NCBI RefSeq assembly: GCF_002754195.1
Contig: NZ_PEEU01000001.1
Location: 1,798,001 to 1,862,000 of the forward strand
Direction of reading: 5' to 3'
From: Flavobacterium sp. 9
Lineage (GTDB): Bacteria; Bacteroidota; Bacteroidia; Flavobacteriales; Flavobacteriaceae
Length of the DNA: 64,000 nt
Positions 26,074-35,110 of this stretch are shown piece after piece (the first letter of the stretch is position 1; each line of letters begins with the position of its first letter). Both the position numbers and the translations under genes were made by a program. The notes under the pieces are model-generated. The model did not search any database. It worked only from the letters and a program-made list of their open reading frames with translations, and was not told where the DNA came from.

Positions 26074-26167
26074 GTCTTTTTGAAAGTCATAAACTTCAAA
26101 GTCAAAAGTGGTAAAGTATCGTTTTATACCTTTAAAACTTTCGACTTTATGACTTTCGACTTTTTTG

Positions 26168-26175
26168 TATCTTCG
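26168..26175 (+). promoter_or_regulatory. Methyltransferase promoter -7 element
   Basis: TATCTTCG, a common variant of TAnnTTTG in Flavobacterium, lies 22 nt before the ATG at 26198. Confidence 0.5.
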
Positions 26176-26197
26176 CGCCTACTTGTTAAACATTTAT

Positions 26198-26977
26198 ATG
26201 CTATTTCAAATTAAATCTTATTTAAAATTCCTTTGGGATTCCAAAAACGAGCATGGAGTACATTCGCCGTTTGTTTTTAATTTATTGACAAAATGTTTTT
26301 ACGACAAGAAAACCAAACCCGAATATTCGATTTTGCGAAACTATCGAAAATCATTACTTAATAACAAAAACTTTATTGAAGTAACTGATTTTGGCGCCGG
26401 TTCAAAAGTATTTAAATCGAATAGAAGACAAATTTCGAAAATTGCATCGACAGCAGGAATTTCTCCAAAACGTGCCGAATTATTATTTCGCGTAACTAAT
26501 TATTTTCAGCCCAAAAACATTCTTGAAATTGGAACTTCTTTAGGTTTGGCAACTTCTGCTTTGGCTTTAGGAAACAAAAATGCAAAAATAATTACGCTCG
26601 AAGGTTGCCCACAAACGGCAAGTGTTGCTAAAAATAATTTAGAAAATTTTGATTGCAAAAATGTAGATACTATTATAACTGAATTTGAAAACTTTTTAGT
26701 TTCTACAAATCTTCAGGCTACAGATTATGATCTTATTTATTTTGATGGAAATCATTCTAAAAAAGCTACTTTGGCTTATTTTGATCTTTTGTTACAAACG
26801 ATTACCAATGATTGTGTTTGGATTTTCGATGATATTCATTGGTCTCCAGAAATGGAAGAAGCTTGGGAAATTATAAAAAACCATCCAAAAGTTACGGTAA
26901 CAATTGATACTTTTCAATGGGGATTTGTCTTTTTTAGATATGAGCAGGAAAAAGAACATTTTGTGATTCGTGCTTAA
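26198..26977 (+). CDS. Class I SAM-dependent methyltransferase
   Basis: 259 residues from the ATG at 26198; an in-frame TTG at 26165 lies in the promoter and is rejected. Residues 1-95 are a helical N-terminus with the flavobacterial signature SKNEHGVHSPFVFNLL. A Rossmann methyltransferase core follows with motif I NILEIGTSLGLATSALA and YDLIYFDGNHS, and WIFDDIHWSPEME near the end, like O-methyltransferases. The acceptor is unknown. The stop overlaps the next convergent gene by 4 nt. Confidence 0.85.
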   Translation: MLFQIKSYLKFLWDSKNEHGVHSPFVFNLLTKCFYDKKTKPEYSILRNYRKSLLNNKNFIEVTDFGAGSKVFKSNRRQISKIASTAGISPKRAELLFRVTNYFQPKNILEIGTSLGLATSALALGNKNAKIITLEGCPQTASVAKNNLENFDCKNVDTIITEFENFLVSTNLQATDYDLIYFDGNHSKKATLAYFDLLLQTITNDCVWIFDDIHWSPEMEEAWEIIKNHPKVTVTIDTFQWGFVFFRYEQEKEHFVIRA

Positions 26978-27462
26978 TTATAAAACACATCATCAGGTAT
27001 TCCTTTTTTAAATAACTCTTCGTACTCTGACAAATCATCTTTATCTGTTATTGGATAATTAAACAATAGAAAGCCATTTTGAGGTGAGCTTTTTTCATAG
27101 ATAACTAAATAGCTAATGGTTGTATCTGGTTTTTCGTCAGGAATTTCTATATAATGATTTTCAAAATATGCATTAGAAATCCATTCTTCATTTACCTTAA
27201 AATCATACCGAACTTCTCCATCCGATTTTCCTCTTCCTGTGTGATAAAATGTCACTTTGCCTTCTGATAAAACATAGTTGTCTTTTATTCTTTTGACATC
27301 GTATATTTGTATCGCAATAGTAAAAAAGAAAGCTATTATCAGAAACAAAAAAATAAAAATACCAACTAAACTTTTAGATTCGAATTTAGAAAAATCCTCA
27401 AAAAAATAACATAGTCTAAAAAGTAATATTGTAATTAATAGTATTATAAAATAGATTCCCAT
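26974..27462 (-). CDS. Small membrane protein with a DUF3592-like beta domain
   Basis: 162 residues. Two N-terminal helices (about 3-18 and 32-52) are followed by a soluble domain with SEGKVTFYHTGRGKSDGEVRYDFKVNEEWI strands, reminiscent of DUF3592-type domains that sit at the membrane face. Its stop overlaps the stop of the methyltransferase gene by 4 nt. No function known. Confidence 0.55.
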   Translation of the reverse strand: MGIYFIILLITILLFRLCYFFEDFSKFESKSLVGIFIFLFLIIAFFFTIAIQIYDVKRIKDNYVLSEGKVTFYHTGRGKSDGEVRYDFKVNEEWISNAYFENHYIEIPDEKPDTTISYLVIYEKSSPQNGFLLFNYPITDKDDLSEYEELFKKGIPDDVFYN

Positions 27463-27535
27463 TATTTAATTTTATGAACAGCTAAAATAAAATTCTTTTA
27501 TAAGAAACCTGAGTTTAAAATTTCTATTTCAAAAA

Positions 27536-27565
27536 AAAATGACAACCATTTCTGATTGTCATTTT
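27536..27565 (-). terminator. Terminator of the 27.6-kb lipoprotein gene
   Basis: Stem AAAATGACAA / TTGTCATTTT (27536-27545, 27556-27565) with a 10-nt loop, between the stop of the minus-strand lipoprotein and the start of the next minus-strand gene. On the minus strand the stem is followed by a T-run, matching the A-run seen on the plus strand. Confidence 0.8.
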
Positions 27566-27591
27566 AATACTAATTCAAATTAACTTAATAA

Positions 27592-28251
27592 TTATTTTTT
27601 TGCTGCTGCAGTTTCTTCAGATTTAGCTCCCATTCTATTTAAAGTATACATTGGAGCAAATTTCAATTTCAAACCGGCAATTTTTCTATTATCTTCAGAT
27701 GTTAAACCTTCTTTTTCAACCGTATTTTTTCGGCTGTCAAGTGCTTCGTACATCAATTTTACTTCATCCCAGTCTTCTCTTGAATATTTATCTTTATTAT
27801 CTTCAACAGTATGAACAAATTGCTGATAAACACTATGTATGTTTTTAGCATTTACCCAGTCAAAATTCATATCCTCTCCGATTTTTCCTTCTCCAAATAA
27901 AGCATTACGCAATTGTTGTTTTGGACTTGGAGCAGGTGGGGCAAAAACGGTGGTCATTTCTTTTTTAAACTCTTCGTATTTCACTTTACTTGTATTCACT
28001 TTTTCGGTCGCAGCCGAATTATCTTTAATATCTGCTAAAGCTAATTCTGCTTCTGCAGCTTTTCTGTCATACTCAGCTTCAACATTTTTCCAATCTGCTT
28101 TCAGATCATCTGCTTTAACATTTTTAACTGAATCCACATAAGCGACATAAGAGTCTACGGTTTTTTGAGCTTTTTCTTGTTTTTCATCTTTACAAGACGT
28201 AAGACTTAACGCTATTAAAGCAATTCCTGATAATAATTGTATGTTTTTCAT
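27592..28251 (-). CDS. DUF6565-like helical lipoprotein
   Basis: 219 residues with a lipobox (TSC, Cys20). The mature part is nearly all alpha helix with many Lys/Glu/Asp heptads (DLKADWKNVEAEYDRKAAEAEL...) and ends in an Ala/Lys tail. Helical lipoproteins of this DUF6565-like type are frequent in Flavobacterium, with no established role. A TACATTTG element lies at 28278-28285 on the minus strand. Confidence 0.6.
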   Translation of the reverse strand: MKNIQLLSGIALIALSLTSCKDEKQEKAQKTVDSYVAYVDSVKNVKADDLKADWKNVEAEYDRKAAEAELALADIKDNSAATEKVNTSKVKYEEFKKEMTTVFAPPAPSPKQQLRNALFGEGKIGEDMNFDWVNAKNIHSVYQQFVHTVEDNKDKYSREDWDEVKLMYEALDSRKNTVEKEGLTSEDNRKIAGLKLKFAPMYTLNRMGAKSEETAAAKK

Positions 28252-28562
28252 AATTCTGATTATTTAAGATTAGATAACAAATGTAAGCTACAATACAGCC
28301 CTTACTCTTACACAATTATCACTTTTATAATATTTAAAACATTATAATTCAATAAAATAACAGAAAAATGGAGATTATATAAAAATAATACAAAATCACA
28401 TAACAGATTTTCATTCGAATAAATTATAATTTTTTATAAAAATGATAATTTGTAGAAAATCATGATTTTAAATCCCGACAGTTGTAACAAAAATCAATTA
28501 GAAACTACTTATCGTTTATTGAAAAGTGTTTTGTACTTTTAAATCCAAAATTGTAAATCAAA
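28252..28562. other. AT-rich intergenic region between divergent genes
   Basis: 311 nt with no gene. It holds a minus-strand -7 element TACATTTG at 28278-28285 (for the helical lipoprotein) and a plus-strand TACTTTTA at 28534-28541, 22 nt before the ABC gene. The middle (28370-28470) is long A/T runs. No other structure is seen. Confidence 0.5.
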
Positions 28563-29249
28563 ATGGCGAATCCATTAATTAAAATAACTGATATAAAACG
28601 AAATTTTGTTCTTGGTAATGAAATCGTTTATGTCTTAAAAGGAATTAATTTAGAAATCAATAAAGGCGAATATGTAGCTTTAATGGGACCTTCGGGTTCT
28701 GGAAAATCAACTTTAATGAATCTATTAGGTTGTTTGGACACTCCAACTTCCGGACATTATGTTTTAAACGGAAAAGATGTCAGCCAAATGAAAGACGATG
28801 AATTGGCAGGAATTCGAAACAAAGAAATCGGATTTGTGTTTCAGACTTTCAATCTTTTACCAAGAACCACTGCTTTAGATAATGTTGCATTGCCTATGAT
28901 TTATGCAGGATATTCGAAATCAGAACGCACCAAACGAGCTGAAGAAGTTTTGACACAAGTAAATCTGTCAGACAGAATGGATCACCAGCCCAATCAGCTT
29001 TCCGGAGGACAACGTCAGCGTGTTGCAATTGCCCGCGCTTTGGTTAACAAACCTTCAATTATTCTTGCCGATGAACCAACAGGAAACTTAGATAGTAAAA
29101 CGTCTGTTGAAATTATGAAGCTTTTTGGAGATATTCACGCGCAAGGAAACACAGTTATTTTAGTAACGCACGAAGAAGATATTGCAGCTTATGCGCATAG
29201 AGTTATTCGTTTAAGAGATGGATTGATTGAAAGTGATACTACAAAATAG
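28563..29249 (+). CDS. ABC transporter ATPase of the LolD/MacB type
   Basis: 228 residues: Walker [10 protein letters not shown] (about 42-50), Q-loop [21 protein letters not shown], signature [15 protein letters not shown] and Walker [15 protein letters not shown]. The [12 protein letters not shown]-loop is typical of LolD/MacB/FtsE-type ATPases, which drive lipoprotein release or macrolide/efflux permeases. No permease gene is next to it, so the partner must be elsewhere. Confidence 0.93.
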   Translation: MANPLIKITDIKRNFVLGNEIVYVLKGINLEINKGEYVALMGPSGSGKSTLMNLLGCLDTPTSGHYVLNGKDVSQMKDDELAGIRNKEIGFVFQTFNLLPRTTALDNVALPMIYAGYSKSERTKRAEEVLTQVNLSDRMDHQPNQLSGGQRQRVAIARALVNKPSIILADEPTGNLDSKTSVEIMKLFGDIHAQGNTVILVTHEEDIAAYAHRVIRLRDGLIESDTTK

Positions 29250-29294
29250 TTTAAGCGTTTATTTGGTTAATTGTTTAATCGGAAAAGAAAAAAA

Positions 29295-29864
29295 ATGACC
29301 AATTTTATTAAATCTATTTTATTAGTTTTTTTGTTTTTAACGTCTTGTAAAAATACCTCCGTAAAAGACAATGAAAATTTTAAATTATTACCTCCGAAAA
29401 TTGAAAGTGCAAAAATACGTTGGGCAACTACAAATGAATTTGTAGTTAGCATTGATAGTCTTTTATCTTACAAGAAAGGATTCGAATGTGATTCGGTTAT
29501 TGGAGTTAATTATATAGGTTTTGATGGAAATGGACATTCATTTTATCCCATAAATAAAAGAGGAAGATCCATTAATACTATAAAAAGCAGGAAGAAACTC
29601 GATCGCAATCAAATTTTAAAATTAAATGCAATTATTGGAAACAAAAAAACATTTGAAAATTCAAATATGGCGGCTTGTTACAATCCTAGACTTGGATTTA
29701 TTTATTTTAAAGATAATAAAGTAATTTGTCAAACACAGATTTGTTTAGAATGCTCTCAACTTGAGTCAACCGCAAAAACTGCGGGAATAAAAAGTGATGC
29801 CTTTAACGACAAAGCCGGCAAAAAATTAACAAAACTGAGTAATGAACTTGGATTAAACAACTAA
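29295..29864 (+). CDS. Unknown lipoprotein
   Basis: 189 residues from the ATG at 29295 (MTNFIKSILLVFLFLTSC, lipobox Cys18); an upstream TTG at 29271 only adds a basic tail. The mature part has short strands, an RGRSINTIKSRKKLDRNQILKLNAIIGN segment and four Cys near ICLECSQLES. No family recognised. It lies between the LolD-type ATPase and the ATR gene. Confidence 0.65.
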   Translation: MTNFIKSILLVFLFLTSCKNTSVKDNENFKLLPPKIESAKIRWATTNEFVVSIDSLLSYKKGFECDSVIGVNYIGFDGNGHSFYPINKRGRSINTIKSRKKLDRNQILKLNAIIGNKKTFENSNMAACYNPRLGFIYFKDNKVICQTQICLECSQLESTAKTAGIKSDAFNDKAGKKLTKLSNELGLNN

Positions 29865-29888
29865 CAAAAGAAAAAAACTTAGAATCTC

Positions 29889-29924
29889 AGCACCTCAGTC
29901 CCGAAGCTTCGGGATAGCACCTCA
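29889..29924. repeat. CCCGAAGC palindrome flanked by 9-bp direct repeats
   Basis: A perfect 16-nt palindrome, TCCCGAAGCTTCGGGA (29899-29914), lies between two copies of AGCACCTCA (29889-29897 and 29916-29924). Similar CCCGAAGC hairpins are in copies A and C of the ~90-bp element. Confidence 0.7.
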
Positions 29925-29935
29925 AACAAAAAAAA

Positions 29936-30505
29936 ATGAAAGTATATACAAAAACAGGAGACAAAGGAACGACGGCTCTTTTTGGAGGCACACGCGTTCC
30001 TAAAGATCATATCAGAATTGACAGTTATGGAACTGTTGATGAGTTGAACTCTTATATAGGACTCATTCGCGATCAGGAAATGGATTCGCATTATAAAACT
30101 ATTCTAATCGAAATTCAGGATCGTCTTTTTACTGTGGGCGCTATTTTGGCAACTCCACAAGAAAAAGAAATCCTAAAAAACGGTAAACTTCGTTTGAAAA
30201 ACCTGGGAATAATTGATTCTGATATTGAGTTATTAGAAAACGAAATCGATAAAATGGAGGAAAGTCTTCCGCAAATGACTCATTTTGTTTTACCTGGAGG
30301 ACATCCAACCGTGTCACATTGTCATATAGCGCGTTGTATTTGCCGTCGTGCAGAACGTTTGGCAGTACATTTAAGCCATAATGAGCACGTTCCTGAGATC
30401 GCAATTATGTACTTAAACCGACTTTCTGACTACCTTTTTGTCTTGGCACGGAAGTTGTCGTCAGACTTAAAAGCGGATGAAGTGAAATGGATTCCCAGAA
30501 AGTGA
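29936..30505 (+). CDS. Cob(I)yrinic acid a,c-diamide adenosyltransferase (PduO-type ATR)
   Basis: 189 residues. The N-terminus KVYTKTGDKGTTALFGGTRVPK is the ATP-binding motif of PduO-type ATRs, and RCICRRAERLAVHL and NRLSDYLFVLAR come near the end. It makes adenosylcobalamin. The cofactor serves methylmalonyl-CoA mutase, whose helper MeaB is encoded at 57744-58838, though they are 27 kb apart. Confidence 0.93.
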   Translation: MKVYTKTGDKGTTALFGGTRVPKDHIRIDSYGTVDELNSYIGLIRDQEMDSHYKTILIEIQDRLFTVGAILATPQEKEILKNGKLRLKNLGIIDSDIELLENEIDKMEESLPQMTHFVLPGGHPTVSHCHIARCICRRAERLAVHLSHNEHVPEIAIMYLNRLSDYLFVLARKLSSDLKADEVKWIPRK

Positions 30506-30526
30506 AATGTTAGATTTTAGAGTTAA

Positions 30527-30561
30527 GATTTTAGATTAAAAGGTTTCAAAAATCTAAAATC
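30527..30561 (+). terminator. Hairpin after the ATR gene, possible terminator
   Basis: Stem GATTTTAGATT / AATCTAAAATC (30527-30537, 30551-30561) with a 13-nt loop, 22 nt after the stop. It has no T-run and belongs to the TCTAA-type intergenic repeats. Confidence 0.45.
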
Positions 30562-30626
30562 AACAATCTACAATCCGCAATTTATAGAGACGTTCTTAAA
30601 TTTTATTAAAATAAATCAAATTTTAC

Positions 30627-30656
30627 TTGTCTTTTTCAGTAAAAAATTTATTTTTG
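30627..30656 (+). promoter_or_regulatory. Promoter of the DUF2795 gene
   Basis: TTG (30627-30629), a 19-nt spacer and TATTTTTG (30649-30656) match the Bacteroidota consensus exactly, 22 nt before the start at 30678. Confidence 0.7.
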
Positions 30657-30677
30657 CACAAACTAAACAGATAACAG

Positions 30678-30899
30678 ATGTATTGGACATTAGAATTAGC
30701 ATCTTATTTAAGTGATGCGCCATGGCCTGCTAACAAAGATGAACTTATTGACTACGCTATTAGAGCTGGTGCTCCATTAGAAGTGGTAGAAAACCTTCAG
30801 TCAATCGAAGACGAAGGCGAGATATATGAATCAATGGAAGAAATTTGGCCTGATTATCCAACAGACGAAGATTATCTTTGGAATGAGGATGAATATTAA
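30678..30899 (+). CDS. DUF2795 domain protein
   Basis: 73 residues, very acidic: YWTLELASYLSDAPWPANKDELIDYAIRAGAPLEVVENLQ, then an Asp/Glu/Trp-rich tail (IWPDYPTDEDYLWNEDEY). DUF2795 is a small conserved family in Bacteroidota and some others; no function known. It has its own promoter and a terminator follows at 30906-30948. Confidence 0.88.
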   Translation: MYWTLELASYLSDAPWPANKDELIDYAIRAGAPLEVVENLQSIEDEGEIYESMEEIWPDYPTDEDYLWNEDEY

Positions 30900-30905
30900 A
30901 AAATA

Positions 30906-30948
30906 AACCAAAGGAAAAAGTCTCATCACCGAGGCTTTTTTTTTGGTT
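30906..30948 (+). terminator. Terminator before secA
   Basis: Nested stem: AACCAAA / TTTGGTT (30906-30912, 30942-30948) around AAAAAG..CTC / GAG..CTTTTT, with a T-run in the downstream arm. Confidence 0.75.
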
Positions 30949-30986
30949 CAAATACACATTTACATAAAATAGAAATACAATAAATC

Positions 30987-33900
30987 ATGAGTTTCATAAA
31001 CAGTATTATTAAAGTCTTTGTAGGTGATAAATCACAGAAAGATGTCAAAGCTCTACAGCCTTATTTAAATAAAATTAAAACGTTCGAAACCAGCTTAATG
31101 AGCTTGTCTCATGACGAGCTAAGAGCCAGAACCGCATATTTTAAAGAAAAAATAAAAGAAGCGAGAGCTGAAAAAGATGCTAAAATTGCTTCGCTTAAAG
31201 CTGAAGTAGAAAACATCGAAGACATCGACAAAAGAGAAGATCTTTATGATGCTATCGATTCTCTTGAAAAAGAAGCATACGAAATCTCAGAGAAAACTTT
31301 ATTGGAAATCCTTCCTGAAGCATTCTCTGTAGTAAAAGAAACATCACGTCGTTTTAAAGACAATTCTTTTATCGAAGTAACTGCAACTCCAAAAGACCGC
31401 GAATTCTCGGCTTCAAAAACTTATGTTACTATTGAAGGTGACAAAGCTACTTGGGCTAATAAATGGAATGCAGCCGGTAAAGAAATTACTTGGGACATGA
31501 TTCACTATGATGTTCAGTTAATTGGTGGTATGGTATTGCACGAAGGTAAAGTTGCCGAAATGCAAACGGGAGAAGGTAAAACTTTGGTTGCTACACTTCC
31601 ACTTTACTTAAACGCTTTGACTGGAAACGGAGTTCACTTAGTAACGGTGAATGATTACCTTGCAAAACGTGATAGTACATGGAAAGCACCTTTATTTGAA
31701 TTTCACGGTTTGACTGTTGATTGTATCGATAATCACCAACCAAGTACAGAACAAAGAAAAAAAGCATACGACGCTGATATCACTTACGGAACCAATAATG
31801 AATTTGGTTTTGACTACCTAAGAGATAACATGGCACACTCGCCAAGCGATTTAGTTCAAAGAAAACACAATTATGCAATTGTCGATGAGGTCGATTCTGT
31901 ATTAATTGATGATGCAAGAACTCCACTTATTATTTCAGGTCCGGTTCCTCAGGGAGATCGTCATGAATTTAATGAGTTGAAACCAAAAATCGAAAACTTA
32001 GTAGCACAACAACGTCAGTTAGCGAATGGTTTCTTAGCAGAAGCTAAAAAATTAATCAAAGAAGGAAACACTAAAGAAGGTGGATTCTTATTATTAAGAG
32101 CTTACAGAAGTTTACCTAAAAACAAAGCATTAATTAAATTTTTAAGTGAAGAAGGAGTTAAACAATTACTTCAAAAAACTGAAAATCAATACATGCAGGA
32201 TAACAATCGCGAAATGCATAAAGTTGATGAGGCTTTGTATTTTGTAATTGAAGAAAAAAACAATCAGGTAGAATTAACTGATAATGGTATTCAATACCTT
32301 TCAGGAGATACAGATGCTGACTTTTTCGTACTTCCGGATATTGGAACCGAAATTGCTGCTATCGAAAAACAAAAATTAGATAAAGACGCTGAAGCGGAAG
32401 CTAAAGAAAGATTATTCCAGGATTTTGGAGTAAAAAGCGAGCGTATCCACACACTTACTCAACTTTTAAAAGCATATGCACTTTTTGAAAAAGATGTAGA
32501 ATACGTGATCATGGACAACAAAATTATGATTGTCGATGAGCAAACTGGTCGTATCATGGATGGTCGTCGTTATTCTGACGGACTACACCAAGCGATTGAA
32601 GCTAAAGAAAATGTAAAAATCGAAGCTGCTACACAAACTTTTGCAACAGTTACATTACAGAATTATTTCAGAATGTACAGCAAATTAGGTGGTATGACGG
32701 GAACAGCAGTTACAGAAGCTGGAGAGTTATGGCAGATTTATAAATTAGACGTAGTTGAGATTCCAACAAACCGTCCGATTTCAAGAATAGACAAAGAAGA
32801 TTATATCTACAAAACTACACGTGAAAAATTCAACGCTGTAATTGAAGATGTAACTGAATTATCAAATGCAGGAAGACCAGTATTAATTGGAACAACTTCT
32901 GTAGAGATTTCAGAATTATTAAGCCGAATGTTGAAAATGAGAGGCGTTACTCATAACGTTTTGAATGCTAAAATGCACAAACAAGAGGCACAAATCGTAG
33001 AAGAAGCAGGAAAAGCCGGAGTTGTAACTATTGCAACAAATATGGCTGGTCGTGGTACCGATATTAAATTATCTCCAGAAGTAAAAGCTGCCGGAGGTTT
33101 AGCAATCGTTGGTACAGAGCGTCATGATTCTCGTCGTGTTGACAGACAGTTACGTGGTCGTGCAGGACGTCAGGGAGATCCGGGAAGTTCTCAATTCTAT
33201 GTTTCTCTTGAAGATAACTTAATGCGTTTATTTGGTTCTGAAAGAGTTGCAAAAGTTATGGATAGAATGGGACTTCAGGAAGGTGAAGTTATCCAACATT
33301 CTATGATGACCAAATCTATCGAGCGTGCTCAGAAAAAAGTAGAAGAAAACAACTTTGGTGTTCGTAAACGTTTATTAGAATATGATGACGTTATGAACTC
33401 TCAACGTGAAGTAGTTTACAAACGTCGTCGTCACGCATTGTTTGGTGAGCGTTTGAAACTTGATATCGCGAATATGCTATATGATACTTGCGAATTAATC
33501 GTAAGTCAAACTAAACCAGTTAATGATTTCAAAAATTTCGAATTTGATTTAATTCGTTATTTCTCAATCACTTCTCCAATTTCTGAAGCTGATTTCTTGA
33601 AATTATCTGATAACGAAATTACAGGAAAAATATACAAAGAGACTTTAGCATTCTATACAGAGAAAACTGAAAGAAGCGCAAGAGAAGCTTTCCCAATCAT
33701 TAAAGGAGTTTACGAAGAGCCAAACAATCATTTTGAGCGTATCGTAGTTCCATTTACTGACGGAATCAAAACTTTGAGTGTAGTTACTGACTTGAAAAAA
33801 GCATACGAAAGCGAAGGAGCTCAGTTAATTGCTGATTTCGAGAAAAACATCACATTATCTATTGTTGATGAAGCTTGGAAAAAACACTTACGTAAAATGG

Positions 33901-34328
33901 ACGAATTGAAACAATCAGTTCAATTAGCCGTTCACGAACAAAAAGATCCATTGCTAATTTACAAATTAGAAGCATTCAATTTGTTTAGAGGAATGTTAGA
34001 CAACGTTAACAAAGAAGTTATTTCATTCTTATTCAAAGGTGATTTACCAGCTCAAAACGTTCCTGAAATTCACGAAGCAAAAGAAATTCGTCAAAAAGAA
34101 AACTTCAAATTAAGCAAAGACGAAATTGTAAACAGCGAAGACATCAACCGCGAAGCTGGAGAAACACAACAACGTCAGGTTACTGAAACCATTGTGAGAG
34201 ATATGCCAAAAATCAACCGTAATGATACTGTAACAGTTCAGGAAATTGCAACAGGTAAAACTGAAGAAATGAAATTTAAAAAAGCAGAATCTTTAATCGC
34301 TTCAGGTGCTTGGGTTCTTGTTAAATAA
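30987..34328 (+). CDS. secA: Preprotein translocase ATPase SecA
   Basis: ATPase motor of the Sec pathway. 1,113 residues, the long form of Bacteroidota. The nucleotide-binding part has [15 protein letters not shown] (Walker A, about 190-205) and [23 protein letters not shown] (DEAD-like). An additional helical stretch (about 330-400) follows, then [47 protein letters not shown] and [18 protein letters not shown]. The C-terminus has no Cys/His zinc motif; it ends [14 protein letters not shown]. Confidence 0.98.
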   Translation: MSFINSIIKVFVGDKSQKDVKALQPYLNKIKTFETSLMSLSHDELRARTAYFKEKIKEARAEKDAKIASLKAEVENIEDIDKREDLYDAIDSLEKEAYEISEKTLLEILPEAFSVVKETSRRFKDNSFIEVTATPKDREFSASKTYVTIEGDKATWANKWNAAGKEITWDMIHYDVQLIGGMVLHEGKVAEMQTGEGKTLVATLPLYLNALTGNGVHLVTVNDYLAKRDSTWKAPLFEFHGLTVDCIDNHQPSTEQRKKAYDADITYGTNNEFGFDYLRDNMAHSPSDLVQRKHNYAIVDEVDSVLIDDARTPLIISGPVPQGDRHEFNELKPKIENLVAQQRQLANGFLAEAKKLIKEGNTKEGGFLLLRAYRSLPKNKALIKFLSEEGVKQLLQKTENQYMQDNNREMHKVDEALYFVIEEKNNQVELTDNGIQYLSGDTDADFFVLPDIGTEIAAIEKQKLDKDAEAEAKERLFQDFGVKSERIHTLTQLLKAYALFEKDVEYVIMDNKIMIVDEQTGRIMDGRRYSDGLHQAIEAKENVKIEAATQTFATVTLQNYFRMYSKLGGMTGTAVTEAGELWQIYKLDVVEIPTNRPISRIDKEDYIYKTTREKFNAVIEDVTELSNAGRPVLIGTTSVEISELLSRMLKMRGVTHNVLNAKMHKQEAQIVEEAGKAGVVTIATNMAGRGTDIKLSPEVKAAGGLAIVGTERHDSRRVDRQLRGRAGRQGDPGSSQFYVSLEDNLMRLFGSERVAKVMDRMGLQEGEVIQHSMMTKSIERAQKKVEENNFGVRKRLLEYDDVMNSQREVVYKRRRHALFGERLKLDIANMLYDTCELIVSQTKPVNDFKNFEFDLIRYFSITSPISEADFLKLSDNEITGKIYKETLAFYTEKTERSAREAFPIIKGVYEEPNNHFERIVVPFTDGIKTLSVVTDLKKAYESEGAQLIADFEKNITLSIVDEAWKKHLRKMDELKQSVQLAVHEQKDPLLIYKLEAFNLFRGMLDNVNKEVISFLFKGDLPAQNVPEIHEAKEIRQKENFKLSKDEIVNSEDINREAGETQQRQVTETIVRDMPKINRNDTVTVQEIATGKTEEMKFKKAESLIASGAWVLVK

Positions 34329-34353
34329 TAATTTTATTTTAAAATCATAAATT

Positions 34354-34387
34354 AAAAAACCTCCAGCTAAAGCTGGAGGTTTTTTTT
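34354..34387 (+). terminator. Terminator of secA
   Basis: CCTCCAGCT / AGCTGGAGG (34360-34368, 34371-34379) within an A-run and a T-run of seven or more; 2-nt loop. Confidence 0.92.
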
Positions 34388-34399
34388 GAATAATAATAA

Positions 34400-34481
34400 A
34401 TGGCTTTAGCCAAATTTCAAACGTGCTTTTCGGCTAAAGCCATCTTATAATTCTATCTTTAAACTCCAGCTAAAGCTGGAG
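34400..34481. repeat. Two further hairpins after secA
   Basis: ATGGCTTTAGCC / GGCTAAAGCCAT (34400-34411, 34432-34443) and CTCCAGCTAAAGCTGGAG (34464-34481), the last nearly identical to the secA terminator stem. Confidence 0.75.
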
Positions 34482-34586
34482 CCTATTCAAAAAAGTTTTA
34501 TCATTTCGTATTATCGATTTTTTTATTTTGCTGATATTTTTTTATGTTAAATGACAAAAATCGTAATAACTAAAAGGAATAAACAG

Positions 34587-34594
34587 TACCTTTG
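34587..34594 (+). promoter_or_regulatory. Promoter -7 element of the first CNGRC gene
   Basis: TACCTTTG matches TAnnTTTG and lies 26 nt before the TTG start at 34620. It rules out starts further upstream (34551), which would be untranscribed. Confidence 0.6.
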
Positions 34595-34619
34595 CAATCA
34601 GAAACAACGAAAAAAAGCT

Positions 34620-34997
34620 TTGAAGCAAATTTTAATTACATTTCTTTCCTGCATGCTTTTAGTGCCATCATTTGGCAGTTTCTTTGTTTATACCTCATTC
34701 AAACTAAATCAGGATGAGATTTCAAAAACCATCTGTGTACAACGAAAAATGCTTTTTAATAGTTGTAACGGTCGATGTGAACTTCAAAAAAGTTTAAAAA
34801 AATACGCTGATAACGAGAAGAAAATGCAAAACAACCTGAAAGAAAAAGCAGAAGTTGTTTACATTCAAACTTCAGTTACGGCACCTTTTAAATTGGTAAC
34901 ACCAATTCAGTCAAAAGAAAAATTCTTTGCTTCTTTTGACAACAAGCCTATTTCGGTTTCGAATACTACATTTCGACCTCCATCCTATTTTATATAA
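34620..34997 (+). CDS. 125-residue CNGRC-motif protein, paralog 1 (metal locus)
   Basis: Start TTG at 34620, since a promoter lies upstream of it and the paralog at 38424 has the same TTG and the same upstream words (AACAACGAAAAA, AAGCTTTGAA). Signal- or anchor-like N-terminus (MKQILITFLSCMLLVPSF), then FKLNQDEISKTICVQRK, three cysteines at 39, 49 and 53 (SCNGRCEL), a charged helix (EKKMQNNLKEKAE), a linker and C-terminal FRPPSYFI. Similar Cys proteins are widespread in Bacteroidota near metal uptake genes; none has an established function. A periplasmic metal carrier is a plausible guess. Confidence 0.7.
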   Translation: MKQILITFLSCMLLVPSFGSFFVYTSFKLNQDEISKTICVQRKMLFNSCNGRCELQKSLKKYADNEKKMQNNLKEKAEVVYIQTSVTAPFKLVTPIQSKEKFFASFDNKPISVSNTTFRPPSYFI

Positions 34998-35110
34998 TTT
35001 TTTAAATATTATTTCAATTCTCTTGAAATAAATTTTCATTGTCACCCAACAATGAAATTGTGTCTACGTACAACCAAAATTTAAAATTACTATTATATAA
35101 AATTCATAAA

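Noticed and set aside
26165..26197. TTG at 26165 as methyltransferase start
   Set aside because: It lies upstream of the TATCTTCG promoter element, so would not be transcribed from that promoter.
28252..28562. Small RNA gene or riboswitch in the 311-nt gap
   Set aside because: The sequence is almost only A/T runs with no stable hairpin or known aptamer signature.
34551..34619. Start of the first CNGRC protein at 34551
   Set aside because: A TACCTTTG promoter element at 34587-34594 lies within it, and the paralog at 38424 begins at the equivalent of 34620.
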